Positions 22,069-32,904 of a stretch of 64,000 bases of DNA are shown here, piece by piece. This DNA is from Dactylonectria macrodidyma. Lineage: Eukaryota > Ascomycota > Sordariomycetes > Hypocreales > Nectriaceae. The DNA lies in NCBI GenBank assembly GCA_020744425.1, contig JAGMUV010000017.1, positions 682,001-746,000 of the forward strand, written 5' to 3'. Position numbers and translations under genes: made by a program. Below the pieces are notes generated by a model. It saw nothing but the letters and a program-made list of their open reading frames with translations. It was not told the DNA's origin and did not search any database. Position 1 is the first letter of the stretch. Each line of letters opens with the position of its first letter.

Positions 22069-23074
22069 CTGACTGAGTCACCACCGATGTATTCGGAAAA
22101 GGATAAAAATCCGATTCCTTTCATTGGCAAAGATGGAGTTGTTCGAGTGGGGTGACTGCATTTTCTGGCTCTCTGTCATCTGTTTTGTTGTATTTTCGGA
22201 TCTTGGTAAATAGTCATAATCAATTCTTACAAGTTGAATGCGAAGATGTCAATGTCACAATTACTTATGTGAAACCTATGATGAGGACGATGGCAACACA
22301 CTACTGAGGCATGAAATACGATTCCCTTCGACCTCGTGGATGTAACCCTGCAACAGGATTCCGAGAATCTGAAAAATAATCCTTGGAAAAACTTTTCAAT
22401 GAAGATGGTGACATCAGTATTGCAGACATTGCATTGCAACGGCACCCCGCAGCCTCCTACGAGACAACAAAGCTCATACAACCAGCCAAAATCTCCTACT
22501 TGAGATGAACACATTGCAGGCACATCTCTCGTGATGTAGAAATCCCTAACGGTTCGGCTCCACCATGCTAATACACAGGCAACCCTGTTGCAGAGACGGA
22601 TTTGCAAAATGGAAATGGTAGGGTCCATTGCCTCTAGACCCTAAGCAAGCCTAAAGCTTGGCCAATGCGTTAATTAAGTGAATGCAGGTGGAGTTTGATG
22701 TTATTTTAAGACAATTATTTTCGGGCTCAGCGGATGTGCTATGTAGATTCCCCTGTACCCACAACGCCCACATGCCTCCCAGGTGCAGAATACTAATACT
22801 CGTGTCGAGGTAAGAAATACGAGTATTTCACCGACAAGACGATTGGCATCAAGAGATCGATAGATAATCCATAATCAAGGGTGCTCGAGATAGCTCACGA
22901 CTTGATATATATGACCGCCTCTCCCAGTTATTCAAACATCTTCACATCATTTAAATTTCCTTGGCACTATTCCATCACCGTTGCTTCTCCGTCGCTTCGT
23001 CGCTCCACATCCCGCGGCATTCGAGCCACATCTTCAAACTCCCGACAAACGCTACGACTCGAGCCGAAATCAAG
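22069..23074. other. Intergenic, promoter of the RTA1-family gene
   Basis: A minus-strand open stretch at 22227-22628 (133 codons, cysteine-rich) matches nothing I know. AATACGAGTATT lies at 22816-22827 and a partial copy (AATACTCGTG) at 22795-22804, about 250 bp before the RTA1-family start codon. Confidence 0.45.
22795..22827. promoter_or_regulatory. AATACTCGTATT-type motif upstream of the RTA1 gene
   Basis: A full copy on the minus strand (22816-22827) and a partial copy on the plus strand (22795-22804). The core TCGTAT resembles the TCGTATA sterol regulatory element bound by yeast Upc2, and the same motif flanks the UPC2-like gene nearby. Function is inferred. Confidence 0.35.
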
Positions 23075-23961
23075 ATGGGGAACCCTCTGCTGGATCCGGT
23101 TCCGGGAGTTACACCCACCAAAGGCGGCTACTATCTCTGGCGATACCTCCCCAACAAAGGCGCGGCTGTGCTCTTCATCCTCCTCTTTCTAGCGTCATTT
23201 TTCTTCATTTCCTGGAAGATATGGAAGACTCGCGCCCGGTTCTGCATTCCATTTGCGATAGGATGTCTCTGTATGTCACTAAGCGACTTTCCTCGTAGAC
23301 GATCGCTAACGCATTCACCACAGTCGAGTTCATTGGTTACGCTGCCCGTGTCAGCGCCCACGATAAGACAGGAAAAATCATGCCGTATGCGATCCAGAAC
23401 ATGTACATTCTCGTCGCTCCTGCCCTTTTCGCCGCGTCGATATACATGACCCTGGGGAGAATCATCACCAGCATCCGAGGCGACAAATATTCCATGATCA
23501 GGCCCAAGAGGTTGACAAAGACCTTTGTGATTGGAGACGTGCTTTCCTTTGTCATTCAGGGAAGTTCCACGGGTTTGATGGTCATTCAGAAGCCTGGTCT
23601 CGCCGAATGGGGCGAGAGAGTCGTCATCATCGGTCTCATGGTCCAGGTCATCATGTTTGCACTTTTTGCCATTATTGCGGTCATGTTTCACCGCCGAATG
23701 AGAAGAGCGCCCACGGCGGATTCTTATGATGTAATGGTTCCTTGGGAACAATCGCTGTATATGCTCTACGCTGTCAGCGCTTTGATCATGGTTCGGTCCG
23801 TCTTCAGGGTCATCGAGTTTGCTCAGGGTCAATCTGGCTATGCCCTTACCCACGAGTGGACCATGTACATCTTTGATACGGTTCTGATGTTCTTTGTCAC
23901 GGTCATTTTTGGATGGAAGTTCCCAAGTGGATTGAAAGCAAAAGAGTCTATTGCTGTTTAG
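23075..23961 (+). CDS. RTA1-family seven-helix membrane protein
   Basis: Members of this family (PF04479) are fungal membrane proteins tied to lipid translocation and resistance to sterol-targeting or membrane-active drugs (Rta1, Rsb1). Exons are 23075-23270 and 23324-23961; the 53-nt intron (GTATGT...CACAG) is phase 1. The product has 277 residues, normal for the family. Seven hydrophobic helices are visible, with the family blocks FEFIGYAARVSAH, YAIQNMYILVAPALFAASIYM, VIGDVLSFVIQGSSTGLM, MVRSVFRVIEFAQG and WTMYIFDTVLMFF. The ATG at 23075 is chosen because the upstream in-frame sequence lacks a hydrophobic or conserved segment. It is tail to tail with a UPC2-like regulator, and both carry the same motif upstream. 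Confidence 0.92.
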
Positions 23962-24136
23962 GGGATCATATGGAGAAGATGGGTGGATGTAGAAATGCCA
24001 CACGCACTGGGATCGTTTTATAGATTCCCATAGATGAGGTGTTCAAGAACTGAATGCTCTCAAATTTTCTTTTGTATCGAATCCAAGCCTTGTGATCTCA
24101 TTTTTGTTCATTTAAGTGTTCTATATCAATGCAGTT

Positions 24137-25396
24137 TTAAGCAGGATTTCCACTGTGCAACACTGAATTTGGCCATGCCAACCAACGTTCCCAATGAGAC
24201 CCTAGGTGGGCAGTAATTGCCTCGATCAAATACTGTCCTCCATCCCCGAATATCCAAGAGGACCGACTCCAATGCAGCATCGTTGCGTAGAATGCGAGAA
24301 TCACAAGTGCCTCGGGTCGCCGCTGTTTGAGGTAGTCGATGTACTCTTCATTGACCGTGATGCAAAAAGTAAAAGGTCCCTCGGATGATTGTGGGGATCT
24401 TTCTGTTAGTGTGCGATGTAAGTTGAGAGTCCCTCGCAAAGTTCGTATTGCCTGATGATACGTTTTCATAGAAGCCTCACTTAGATGCGACTCGTTGACC
24501 ATTTCGTAGAGGACATTTACTTCCTCGGCACCATCGCTTCCGTTGTTGTACGCATCTTCTATATGGGAGATGATTGTGTTCAATTTTGACTCCTTGATAA
24601 CGCTCCACGACCTATTGGTCACGGCAGATACACCACGGTGGAGAAAGATGTACCCCATAAACTGGTCAAGAAAGACGCTGAAATTATCAGGTCTGTTCCG
24701 CAAGGTATCGTGGAGAACATGAAGCCCGAGCATGGACGAGAATATGAACATGGGGATGCAAGTAGCGGCTGACACGTCTTCCTTGGCGTCGTTGAATGAT
24801 GAGAGCGCCCGCGTCTGTAAGGCTGTGGCATGCTGTTGATAATCCAATCGCCCGGGGTGAAGGTGACCTAAGTGGAGAGCTGCGATAGCGAGCAGCTCAT
24901 TCATGAGGTACGGGGCCTGCAACCCATATTCGATGGTTACTGCGGCGGTGTATACCGTGGATCCTTCAGCCATGAGAACATCGTCGAAGTAATGCTGGGC
25001 GTGGTGAAAGAAGGCCAGATGCTCAAGGGTAAATAGGCTCGGTCCTTCGGGGACGGGGATGGGCGGCCCACTGTACACTTCTGGATGTTGTCGGTGATGA
25101 GAAGGCGAGGATGCAGAGGTGGTGACTGGTGACGGCGATAGATTGGAATCGTGGCTAATGGGACTAGGAGCCAAGAAGCCTCCCGACTCGTTGGGTACCT
25201 TTGGTCTCGACGATGCCACAGATCTGTACTCACACTGGCGACCAGCCACAGAGCAGTTGATGCAAGCGGGACGCGTCTCATCGCACTTCATGTGGCGGCC
25301 CTTGCAGACGCGGCAGCCATTTCGAGACTTGCGGTGCGAACGACGGGGCTTGATGGCTGGATCCCGGGCCGGTTTGTCGCTGCTGTTGGACGCCAT
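24137..25396 (-). CDS. Zn2Cys6 regulator, UPC2-like
   Basis: An intronless gene of 419 residues. The binuclear zinc cluster (Cys28, 31, 38, 45, 48, 55) reads GCRVCKGRHMKCDE, typical of the sterol-uptake-control (Upc2) subgroup. A Pro/Ser-rich linker follows to about residue 110, then the helical regulatory domain (LFTLEHLAFFHHAQHYF, YLMNELLAIAALHLGHL, FSSMLGLHVL), which in Upc2 proteins binds sterol. A C-terminal LVILAFYATMLHW...WIFGDGGQYLI block is also typical. The ATG at 25396 gives a basic, short N-terminus. It probably acts in the nucleus. The convergent RTA1-family gene, and motif copies before both genes, suggest a regulator-target pair, but this is inference. Confidence 0.9.
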   Translation of the reverse strand: MASNSSDKPARDPAIKPRRSHRKSRNGCRVCKGRHMKCDETRPACINCSVAGRQCEYRSVASSRPKVPNESGGFLAPSPISHDSNLSPSPVTTSASSPSHHRQHPEVYSGPPIPVPEGPSLFTLEHLAFFHHAQHYFDDVLMAEGSTVYTAAVTIEYGLQAPYLMNELLAIAALHLGHLHPGRLDYQQHATALQTRALSSFNDAKEDVSAATCIPMFIFSSMLGLHVLHDTLRNRPDNFSVFLDQFMGYIFLHRGVSAVTNRSWSVIKESKLNTIISHIEDAYNNGSDGAEEVNVLYEMVNESHLSEASMKTYHQAIRTLRGTLNLHRTLTERSPQSSEGPFTFCITVNEEYIDYLKQRRPEALVILAFYATMLHWSRSSWIFGDGGQYLIEAITAHLGSHWERWLAWPNSVLHSGNPA

Positions 25397-26451
25397 GGGA
25401 GCAAGACTGTGTGTGTGAATGGGAATCTGGGATGGGAGAATGAATACCCCAGGGCTGCTTTTAAGACGATACTCGTATTCAATAGACTTTTACGAGGGGC
25501 TGTGCAAGAACACGCGTGTTGCTGAATACTCGTATTCCAATCAGAGCTAGAACCACACTAGGACATTAGTCGCGACTCATGGTGCCGAGAGTGGAGGCTA
25601 GGTGCCCCCACAACGGTACTCGGTTTGACAGGAGGTAGTATCTCGAGTCTCCTTCAGTCTCATCATCAGTAGTGATGAAGGGACTAATGGAGAAATTCAT
25701 CATCGAAACCTGTGCTACAAGTATAATTATGCGATCCCCGGCGCCAGGTGTTGATTCACTCGCGCTCATCCCTGATACAGCGAACAGCTCACTCAGTAAT
25801 TGAGTTAGACACTCCTCGTCTTGATGCATTTAAAAATTACGTCCCTGACACCATGGACACCAAAGACAGGGACCATTGTGATACTTAGGAACTCGGATAA
25901 AAGAAGCAAGTGGGCCATTTTTAAGAGCCAAGCTTCACCCGCTTTAGCATGGCATAAGTTGAGGCGAATTTTCAGCGAGGTTGCAGAACACTTCTCACCA
26001 GAGCTACCCTACGTCAACAGAGGCGGCGGAGGCATTTGCTTCACCATCGCCTCCATCATCGCCACCGAGGATCTTGAAAAAAAGATTAATTTGGGACTGA
26101 AATAAGAGGAATTGCTGTGTTCCCATTTTAGGATTTATAGAACAGAAATATGAAAGATGGTATCCTCAAGAACGGTATTTTCCCTACATGTTACGTGTTG
26201 ACATCTCGGCGTCTAAGCGATGCGAACACTTCACCGCAATGAGTGGCCATTTCAAAAAGGGATTAGTTTGCGGATTGATCATCGTTCTTTACGAGTTATG
26301 CAACCTATGCGTGCTAATGCCTAAGGCAGAAAATTGCACCTTTAGCCGGAGCGTTTCATCCTACAGGACGTGCGTGAGTGGAGAATCATCCATCCTTGAT
26401 TTGTTATGCCTTGATTTACGAGCTCTGGGATGACCTCATTACCTCTCAACA
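25397..26451. other. Intergenic between UPC2-like and DUF7053 genes
   Basis: Divergent promoters. A plus-strand open stretch at 25821-26105 (94 codons) has no recognised family and no clear initiation context, so I do not call it a gene. Confidence 0.45.
25468..25536. promoter_or_regulatory. Two ATACTCGTATT motifs upstream of the UPC2-like gene
   Basis: GATACTCGTATT at 25468-25479 and AATACTCGTATT at 25525-25536, within 140 bp upstream of the start codon at 25396. They match the copy upstream of the RTA1-family gene, so autoregulation is possible. Confidence 0.4.
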
Positions 26452-27330
26452 ATGCTACGAAAACATGAAGCGCTCACGGTGGTAACGCCCATCCCCGGGT
26501 TTATCCCGCGCCAGTTCGCCATCAATGTCCTCCACTCGCACGGGGAAGTCATCACCATCAACCCTCACGTCGTCCATCACAAGCCCATCCAGGCTCCAGC
26601 CGACACCCCCGTCGACGAATGCGACAGCAGCTGGTATGAGATTGTCGAGCGCAAACAACTCGTCGCGGGCAAAGGCAAGCCCGGCTCTGGCATGATCACC
26701 TTCAACGGTATCTCTCGCGATGTTTCCTTCAAGGGGTGCTTCCACAACATGCCCTGGGGCTTGCAAACGCACATCAGAGCCCCGATGAGCGTCGACTTGC
26801 GGATCAAGTACTCTATCGACGGCAACCAATCGGGAATTGAGCCTGCACAACGCCTCGAGCTTGGCCTCGAGTCTCTAGGTGCACCAACAGACGGCTTATA
26901 CCTGCGCCAAGACATTGATGTTACGTGTAATATTGCCATGCTGAAGTATGTGAAGACGCCGCTGAGGGCAGAGGGCCAAACTCTGGTGGAGCGAATGATC
27001 AAAAAGGCAGAGCAGGCTGATGCTACTATTCTGCGCACGATGATGGAGGACAGCAAATTCCACGTGCCCGACTCAAAAGGGGCATCTAGCATGCCGGTAG
27101 AACTTCCAGATGCTGGAATCTCAGAGTTTCCTCCAATCGAGCTGGCAGCAGAACCGGCCCCGAAATTGCCACATGGTGTTGCCTCCCAGCCATACTATTC
27201 GTCTGGCCACGGTCAGCAAATTGAGAAGGCGAATCTAGGCGAATTCAATTCACCGCCTTCCTTGTCAAAAGAACAATATGGATCCCACGAGTTACCAGGC
27301 GACCCGCATCATCAGCTGAAACAGGCGTAG
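26452..27330 (+). CDS. DUF7053 domain protein
   Basis: An intronless gene of 292 residues. Residues 1-190 match the fungal DUF7053 domain: TPIPGFIPRQFAINVLHSH, ITINPHVVHHKPIQAP, SWYEIVERK, VSFKGCFHNMPWGLQTHI, GLYLRQDIDVTCN and LKYVKTPLRAEGQTLVERM. The fold looks like a START/SRPBCC-type beta sheet, but no ligand or reaction is known. The C-terminal 100 residues are Pro/Ser/His-rich and look disordered. There is no signal peptide or membrane helix, so it is probably cytosolic. The ATG at 26452 begins directly before the conserved block. Confidence 0.84.
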   Translation: MLRKHEALTVVTPIPGFIPRQFAINVLHSHGEVITINPHVVHHKPIQAPADTPVDECDSSWYEIVERKQLVAGKGKPGSGMITFNGISRDVSFKGCFHNMPWGLQTHIRAPMSVDLRIKYSIDGNQSGIEPAQRLELGLESLGAPTDGLYLRQDIDVTCNIAMLKYVKTPLRAEGQTLVERMIKKAEQADATILRTMMEDSKFHVPDSKGASSMPVELPDAGISEFPPIELAAEPAPKLPHGVASQPYYSSGHGQQIEKANLGEFNSPPSLSKEQYGSHELPGDPHHQLKQA

Positions 27331-27867
27331 CCGCCAACAAAGCACCCTCCTCGATTGCTAGTACGAGTTGTCAACCGCCATCTTGCTTGCGACAGGACAT
27401 TTCTAGACTTCACAATAATAAAATTATAAAAACCAAGCGCATTATCATCTAATTTTGCATCCCGCGGTAAACCTGAGTTAATATGCAGCCCGGACCTACT
27501 TTTGGAAACGACATGGTTTTGATCGTCAGTGGTGACGTGTTTTGGCCTTGCTTTCGAAGCTAGATCCCACTTCGTAACAACAACCATTTACTTTGATCAA
27601 CGCGTATACCATCTTCAGGTTCTCAATTTCGCCCACTCATGTTTGGTCTTCAAGCGAAGAAGTTCTCTTCAGTTAAAACAAGCGCTCTATTACCAGTCGC
27701 ACAATCTCAAATGACAGCTCAATCACGATTATACTAGCGGTATCATTTCCCACACTTCTCCGAGTGCCTGGGTGACCACGGAAGGCTCTATTCTTCAAAT
27801 CTGGTTCTCTATGGCTCGCTTGCAATCAAGGTACTTTCGTTTTCCTAACTCCGCCAACCGTCAACTC
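27331..27867. other. Intergenic, convergent 3' flanks
   Basis: 3' flanks of the DUF7053 and GNAT genes; nothing else is recognised. Confidence 0.5.
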
Positions 27868-28524
27868 TCATGCCGGCGTTAACCCTCTCATCTTCTCCCA
27901 TTCTTCTTCCGTCATTCCAAGATCAATAAGATCGTACCATTTCCGATTTTGCCATATTCTCTGCCTGCGTCGGCCCTCCAAGGTGAACCCAACCTTTTCA
28001 TAGAGATGTATCGCTTTGGGGTTGTAGGAAGCGGCGGAGATGCCAATGGAGTGCATGCCAACGTGTTTGAATCCCCAATCCAACACCCAATTGAGGGCTT
28101 CGCCACCATATCCTTTGTCCTGATAGGGCTTTGCGAGGGAGATTCCAACTTCAGCTGTCCGGTGATGGGCAATCGATGGCCTTATACCGCCCCATCCTAG
28201 GCACATGATGCCGATGAAGACAGGTGGCTTAGGGCTAGGCTTGGTAGCCTCTCCGTCCGCTACATGGTCTTGACTCCCATCCTCCTCAGGAAGAAGGGCT
28301 ATGGCAACACCCAACAGAGAATCGCAAACAGATTTCAAGTACGGCCCGCAATTACTCTTCGCTTGGGGTTGAAGCGCATTGGGAGAGGACATGACCTGGA
28401 TGAGAGGATCGTCTATGATCTGTGGAATGAAACTCTTCAGCGCCTCATCGGATTCATCAGCTCGGATGTACTGTAGCCGAGCTGAGCGGAAGGCGTTGAC
28501 AATGTCATGGGTGGTGTAATCCAT
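27868..28524 (-). CDS. GNAT acetyltransferase (RimJ/RimL-like)
   Basis: One exon of 218 residues from the ATG at 28524 (MDYTTHDIVNAF); an upstream in-frame extension has no conserved sequence. It is a Gcn5-related N-acetyltransferase of the Acetyltransf_3 type. The acetyl-CoA pyrophosphate loop is in EVGISLAKPYQDKGYGGEA (Q-x-x-G-x-G), followed by LNWVLDWGFKHVGMHSIGI and the C-terminal NPKAIHLYEKVGFTLEGRRR block. A 25-residue acidic, Pro-rich insertion separates the early strands. The acceptor could be a protein N-terminus, amino acid, amine or antibiotic; sequence does not decide. Cytosolic. Confidence 0.88.
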   Translation of the reverse strand: MDYTTHDIVNAFRSARLQYIRADESDEALKSFIPQIIDDPLIQVMSSPNALQPQAKSNCGPYLKSVCDSLLGVAIALLPEEDGSQDHVADGEATKPSPKPPVFIGIMCLGWGGIRPSIAHHRTAEVGISLAKPYQDKGYGGEALNWVLDWGFKHVGMHSIGISAASYNPKAIHLYEKVGFTLEGRRRQRIWQNRKWYDLIDLGMTEEEWEKMRGLTPA

Positions 28525-29192
28525 GGCGTTGATGGTGACGAAGGACGGGAAACAAAGATGTGAATTTGATACAGATAGAAGGTTCAATTGAATAAGTGTG
28601 TCAGTAATAGACTGGCGCGAAGATTAAGAGAATTGGATACCTATCTGCGTGGCTAGCTTGAAAGATGAATGTTGCGCATTTATGTCCCATTCGCCTTGTC
28701 GGACCATTTTACCTCGTTTCCCAAAGAGGCAGGTAATCCGCATGCAGACCGCCTGAGTCATCGGCCAAAACCATGTTGCATGGTGTGTCTTTGGCTAGTT
28801 GCGTATGATTGAATTTTGGATAGTTCATTCAGTTTGATTCTTCAATATTCTATATCACAAAAGTGATTCCTCTATTCTGATCTAGCATGAAATATTTCTG
28901 TTGTCCTGCTGGCGATGCTCATAGCGAATGCGGGGTTGACATGCGGTGACAAATGCCATGAATCAGCCCAAGCCTAGCCGCCCTACACGACACCAAGATC
29001 CGATCTATTGATTCGGAGTATAGTGAGGAAATTTCAAGGCAGATGAAAAGGTGCAAAATTTCTACAAAATATCTGACTGGTTGCTTTCGAGGTCTGTCTG
29101 AGGTATGCGACAAACCGAAAAATAACTATAGTTGAAAGGCAGTTCCAAACAGGATGATGGAGACGAAAATGTGAGTATCAGGGTATCGGTGA
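28525..29192. other. Intergenic between GNAT and SDR genes
   Basis: Upstream DNA of the GNAT gene and 3' flank of the short-chain dehydrogenase; nothing further is recognised. Confidence 0.5.
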
Positions 29193-30116
29193 TCATTGCT
29201 CCCGGATTTTGTTCAATCCACCTTGCTCTTTAAGTCTTCTTTCCAACACGTCAATGCCGGACATTTTCTTAAACGTCCCATCCATAGTCCCAGTAGGAAG
29301 TAGAGTGACGAGCCTTCCTGAGCCTGCCATCCCTCCTCTGTAAACCCCATGCGGCGGGTTACGTTGGCTAATGTCCGCAGCCACCTGCTTCGCCCAAGTG
29401 GTTGCATCGACGTGCTTCATACCAGGCATGTTTCCTGCCATGGTTTGTTCAATGGCATTTTTGGCCATGTTGTAGATGGAATTAGACGGCAGCTCGCAAT
29501 GAGTAGCGTTGGCGTGGAAGGTCGATTTCACAGCGCCGGTTACAAGATTGATGACTCGGATGCCGAATGGAGCCAGTTCGATGCGCAAGTTCTCTGTGAT
29601 GCTCGAAGCAGCCGCCTTGGAGGCATTGTACGCTCCGTGAAACGGCGTGCCGGCCCCGAGGAGCCCCGATCCTGATGTGTTGTTGGCGATGATGGCTCCG
29701 CGGTCCGACTTGAGGAGCAGCGGCAGGAAGGTTCGTGTGACCCTGATGATGGAGAAGACGTTGAGCTCAAATAGCTCGTGCGCTTGGGCGATGTCGACGT
29801 GGATTATCGGCGTCATGTACCCGCCGCCCGCGTTGTTGACGAGACCATCTAGCGAGCCGCCGGTGAGTTGCTTGACTTGATCAACTGCGGCGGAGATGGA
29901 CTCATCGGACCCGACGTCCATCTTAACGCATTCGATGCCTGCTGCTTTGGCTGCCGTCAACTTCGATAGGTTGCGTGCAGATGCAAAGACTCTCCATCCA
30001 GCTTGATGTAAGGCCAAGGCCAGAGCAGATCCGAGACTGCCATCAGAGCAGCCCGTTACGAGAATTGTTCGCTTGCCGGCCATTATTGTTGGAATACCTT
30101 CTTTCGAGATGATCAT
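29193..30116 (-). CDS. Short-chain dehydrogenase/reductase (AYR1-like)
   Basis: A single exon. Two starts are possible: 30116 (307 residues) and 30083 (MAGKRTILVTG, 296 residues). The second places the first beta strand at the N-terminus, as is usual, and I prefer it. The classical SDR signatures, numbered from 30083, are the nucleotide loop TGCSDGSLG, NNAG at 83-86, and the catalytic Ser139, Tyr152 and Lys156 (YNASK). The GCSDGSLGSALALAL form and overall length resemble NADPH-dependent 1-acyldihydroxyacetone-phosphate reductases and related fungal reductases. Cofactor preference and substrate are inferred. No signal peptide is seen; a C-terminal hydrophobic stretch could touch membranes. Confidence 0.88.
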   Translation of the reverse strand: MIISKEGIPTIMAGKRTILVTGCSDGSLGSALALALHQAGWRVFASARNLSKLTAAKAAGIECVKMDVGSDESISAAVDQVKQLTGGSLDGLVNNAGGGYMTPIIHVDIAQAHELFELNVFSIIRVTRTFLPLLLKSDRGAIIANNTSGSGLLGAGTPFHGAYNASKAAASSITENLRIELAPFGIRVINLVTGAVKSTFHANATHCELPSNSIYNMAKNAIEQTMAGNMPGMKHVDATTWAKQVAADISQRNPPHGVYRGGMAGSGRLVTLLPTGTMDGTFKKMSGIDVLERRLKEQGGLNKIREQ

Positions 30117-31714
30117 AATACAACTACACGAGCTACTCCTCTATCTTTATATCCTGTAACCCATAGTCGCAGTTGTGGCGTAGTAGGGGATCTACGCTTG
30201 CCGGTGTCTAAAATACCATAGTTGCGGAGTTTCGATGGTACCAGGCCTGCGGAGTTGTAGATTGTTTGGATCTGAGATTATAACCACCAGCCTGACTCGT
30301 ATCACACCCAATAAGTGTCTAAGATCAAATGAGCGAGCAAGCCCCAAGTGTCTTTGTTTCGCGTCACGGCGCGAGAGGTTATACCGGCGCTCCTTTTAGT
30401 CTGCCAGCGATAGGTTGAGCTGGGCGTGGAGTCGGATGAATGATTGCACCGAAGTTCGGGGGAACAATTGCGCCGAGCCTCAGGCCGAGCTGCCATGCTG
30501 TGAGATCTATTTTCTGAAATCCGCATCGCTAATCTATGGAAAATCCGCACCCTAATTGCTGACTGAACGAAGTCTCCTTTTGATTTGTAAGAGAGGGTGG
30601 CCGATTAGCCTTCGCTAGTGTGATGTTGCCGAGTTCGTTCACATTTCCACGAACATACCCAATGCATGGCCGCGACGATGTTGCAGGGCATTCTGAAAAT
30701 AGAAAAAGGCCCGGTCACTAAATTAAGCTTAAATGTTCTTGCTCTTACAATATGATGCTCGGATGTTGGTAATTCGCTCTAAGATAGTCCATCGTCGTTG
30801 GGGTTTGCCAGCAACCGGACCTTGTGGGGAGTATTGTTCCTCAGTGCCCAAGATATGGCGGTTTATGTTCCCCTGCCAGAATCTATATAGAATTAGACCA
30901 CAATGAGCCAGTAGGGTAATATTGAATGTGTATTTAATGAGTCTGGGACCCTCAAACTACTCAAAAGACACATTATTTTTTCGCTCAGTCATTCACTTGT
31001 CTGAGCACTCCAGCAGCAACCCGCCCTTGATGAAGCAGACAGCAAACACTACAGTCTGAGCATTTACAGCATGAGGATGATACACTGAGAATTACCTGTC
31101 GTTGTTATATACTTAATTATATCGCTGCAGCCCTCCAGTAACCTTGGTCAAACTGATGAGTCTATCCCTAGGGTGGATCTACTGACTTCAGTCACTTCTC
31201 TGGGAGAACCATCGAATGCTCGCTCATAATCATTCGGAGTCGCTGATACGATATCCACTCGCAATAGGGTAACTTAGAAATTGAAGAAGAGCGGCTTTGT
31301 GAAGTTCTAGACGAGGGAAGCAACAAATTATCGTCAGCGTCGCCTCTACTCTCTCACCGGAGCCTGCGTTAGTACAAGTGTGGGGTACCATCGAAATGCG
31401 TAAAGCACAGTTTCGTGTATGCAATGCCGGATGAATGGATAGCTGACACTGTGACCCGAGTGAATGATTGGTAAGAGTAGGTTTTGGCCCATTGCGTGAT
31501 CCATGTGTATGTGCTACGGAAACCTACACTAGCCGTTTTTGGGTCCATTATTCGCCAAGCCTTGAGTTGCAGGGACGGAGGAGTGATGATGCAAAGTCAT
31601 GTTGTACGACCATGGTTCAGATCAAAAACATAAATACACAGATCTTCCCTGTCGTTGAGATCCTTTTACATGTAGCAACTCCAAATCTCATTCAACTTTC
31701 TCCAATATTGCACA
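30117..31714. other. Intergenic, 1.6 kb between divergent SDR and isochorismatase genes
   Basis: No gene, repeat or RNA is recognised. Short open stretches at 30302-30550 and 31230-31424 have no homology I can see. Confidence 0.5.
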
Positions 31715-32341
31715 ATGGCCTCTTTCCGTCAGATCCTCGGTGTTCCGCCCTCCTCGGCCTCTGTCGGGGATAGCACCCTGGTCATCATCGACGCGCAAAA
31801 CGAATATGCCGAGGGCAAACTCCAGGTGTCGAACATTTCGACATCCCGCAAGGTCATTGCTTCGCTGCTCGAAAAATACCGCCAGGGTAGGGGAAACGTG
31901 GTTCATGTCGTCCACGTCACGCCTGATGGAGCACCCGTGTTCACGCCCAACACGAAGCTGGCCGAGGAGCTGGAAGAGCTTACTCCTAAGGAAGGAGAGA
32001 AGATTGTCTACAAGAACCACCCTAGCTCATTCGCAAAGACGGATCTCGACGAATATCTCCAGTCGATCTCGTCCAAGAAGATTGTTTTGACGGGATACAT
32101 GGTCTGTTCATCTCCCGTGGGGCTGCGTAGCTTTTACTAATCCGGAAAAATTTAGGCCCATGTTTGCGTGTCCACGACCGCTCGGCATGGTGCACAGCTT
32201 GGATATGATGTCGTCGTAGCGGAAGATGCTATTGGCGATCGGGACATCCCAGGTGCCAGTGCCGAGGAACTCACCAGAGTTGTTCTTGCAGAGATTGGTG
32301 ATGTATTCGGAACTATCGTTCAGAGCAAGGACATTTTGTAG
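31715..32341 (+). CDS. Isochorismatase-like cysteine hydrolase
   Basis: Exons 31715-32101 and 32156-32341 with a phase-0 54-nt intron (GTCTGT...TTTAG) give 190 residues, a normal length. The family hydrolyses isochorismate, nicotinamide, carbamoyl compounds or other amides. The catalytic triad is visible: Asp26 in [10 protein letters not shown], Lys100 in [10 protein letters not shown] and Cys133 in [16 protein letters not shown]; the intron falls just before AHVC. No signal peptide, so probably cytosolic, although secreted-like fungal isochorismatases that act on plant salicylate precursors also lack one. Substrate is unknown. A Zn2Cys6 regulator follows 560 bp downstream on the same strand. 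Confidence 0.92.
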
Positions 32342-32904
32342 TTGCGGAATCGCTTGTCATGGTGTAGTCTGGTCATCTTCTCAAGGAAAGTGGCGAAAGG
32401 AAACTGATAATTAGCAATTAACAAGTGAGGTGCATTTCGATCGGAGTAAAAAGTGACTAGAACTAGTGGAAATCGAGGACAGAATTGAACTCGACAAATG
32501 CGGCCTTCCTCTAAATGCTAATCGTAAAGAATGGAGTAGCGTTGCATGAGTGGTTTCATGCAATGTCCAAGATGCCAAATACACTGCAATCTTAGCTGTA
32601 GAAGGGGAGTCTCTTGCCCCTCAATTTCTAGCTGGTGACGGTAGCAGAGGCTTCCAAGCGAGAGCCACCAGTCTACTTCAAGCCTAGCAGCCTGCAGCCA
32701 TCCTTACGTGCACAGTGACGTTTAGTCTTGGCGGATAATGCTACCTAAACCGGTCAAGTGGCTCGGCGGACTGGGTGATGCAGCTCTTGCAACTCGAGTC
32801 GGACAATTATTAAGCCAGCAACGACGAAATGTTTCTTTCTACCCCGCCCGACTTTGATGGTCTTTTGCGTCTATGAGTTGGAGTACCTATCGACCGGATG
32901 AAGT
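32342..32904. other. Intergenic, promoter of the Zn2Cys6 gene at 32.9 kb
   Basis: No coding or repeat feature is recognised. Confidence 0.5.

Noticed and set aside
22227..22628. Minus-strand open frame of 133 codons, cysteine-rich
   Set aside because: No signal peptide, no family match and no intron logic; left as intergenic.
23131..24003. Minus-strand open frame of 290 codons
   Set aside because: Antisense to the RTA1-family gene, whose helices and intron are clear.
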